Assembly (NCBI GenBank): GCA_031283385.1
Contig: JAITBW010000151.1
Coordinates: 1 to 6,700 of the forward strand
DNA: 6,700 bases
Direction: 5' to 3'
Source: Nitrososphaerota archaeon
Lineage (GTDB): Archaea > Thermoproteota > Bathyarchaeia > Bathyarchaeales > Bathycorpusculaceae
Shown: positions 6,675-6,700 of the stretch, piece by piece
Numbering within the stretch: position 1 is the stretch's first letter
Layout of the letters: each line of letters opens with the position of its first letter
Position numbers and translations under genes: made by a program
The notes under the pieces: model-generated
Told to the model about the DNA's origin: nothing
Seen by the model: only the letters and a program-made list of their open reading frames with translations
Database searches by the model: none

Positions 6675-6700
6675 ACCTTCCATTTTCTATATTATGCCTA
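6675..6700 (+). other. Window end, 26 bases with no callable gene
   Basis: An ATG lies at 6694-6696 with only four further bases, too little to judge. It could begin the next gene of the cluster or mean nothing. No terminator-like T run longer than four is present, so the transcript may continue. Confidence 0.3.

Noticed and set aside
1..6700. CRISPR array, insertion sequence, direct repeats or a new defence system
   Set aside because: No spaced repeats, terminal inverted repeats or transposase-like reading frames were seen; the coding space is almost fully taken up by five well-known families.

Overview
The window looks like ordinary, gene-dense chromosome from a low-GC archaeon (about 40% GC by sampling). 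It carries five genes, all on the + strand: a 5'-truncated uvrB (1-1722), uvrA (1923-4793), the gene for translation initiation factor aIF1A (4948-5253), a RIO1-family kinase gene (5311-6096) and a two-KH-domain Dim2/Pno1-type gene (6096-6674). The last three exist in this form only in Archaea, or as homologues in eukaryotes, so the host is archaeal. The Uvr proteins are of bacterial type and occur in only some archaeal lineages. Low GC, Uvr genes and an aIF1A-RIO1-KH cluster would fit a mesophilic TACK archaeon such as Bathyarchaeia or a relative, but this placement is tentative. Methanogen or Thermoplasmatota-like hosts cannot be excluded from this sequence alone.

Region 1 (1-4793) is a nucleotide excision repair locus. 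UvrA is the damage-sensing ATPase that loads UvrB, and UvrB verifies the lesion and would recruit UvrC. The window opens inside uvrB at the beta-hairpin, so the Walker A end lies upstream. A 200-bp gap separates uvrB from uvrA; it holds a short dyad with a weak TATA-like sequence just before uvrA. No uvrC is in view.

Region 2 (4794-6674) is a translation and small-subunit-maturation cluster. aIF1A starts at TTG behind a Shine-Dalgarno-like sequence. The kinase gene follows after 57 bp of T-rich sequence with no Shine-Dalgarno and may be leaderless. The KH gene overlaps the kinase stop codon by one base (TAATG). The homologues of these proteins work together in late 40S/30S assembly and initiation in eukaryotes, so one transcription unit makes sense. 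The last 26 bases hold no complete feature.

The most unusual thing I can see is compositional. Although every gene points the same way, the coding strand alternates between A/C-rich and G/T-rich blocks, with changes inside uvrB (about 650-720) and near the end of uvrA (about 4650). I found no mobile element, CRISPR array, tRNA or rRNA, and no evidence of a new biological system.
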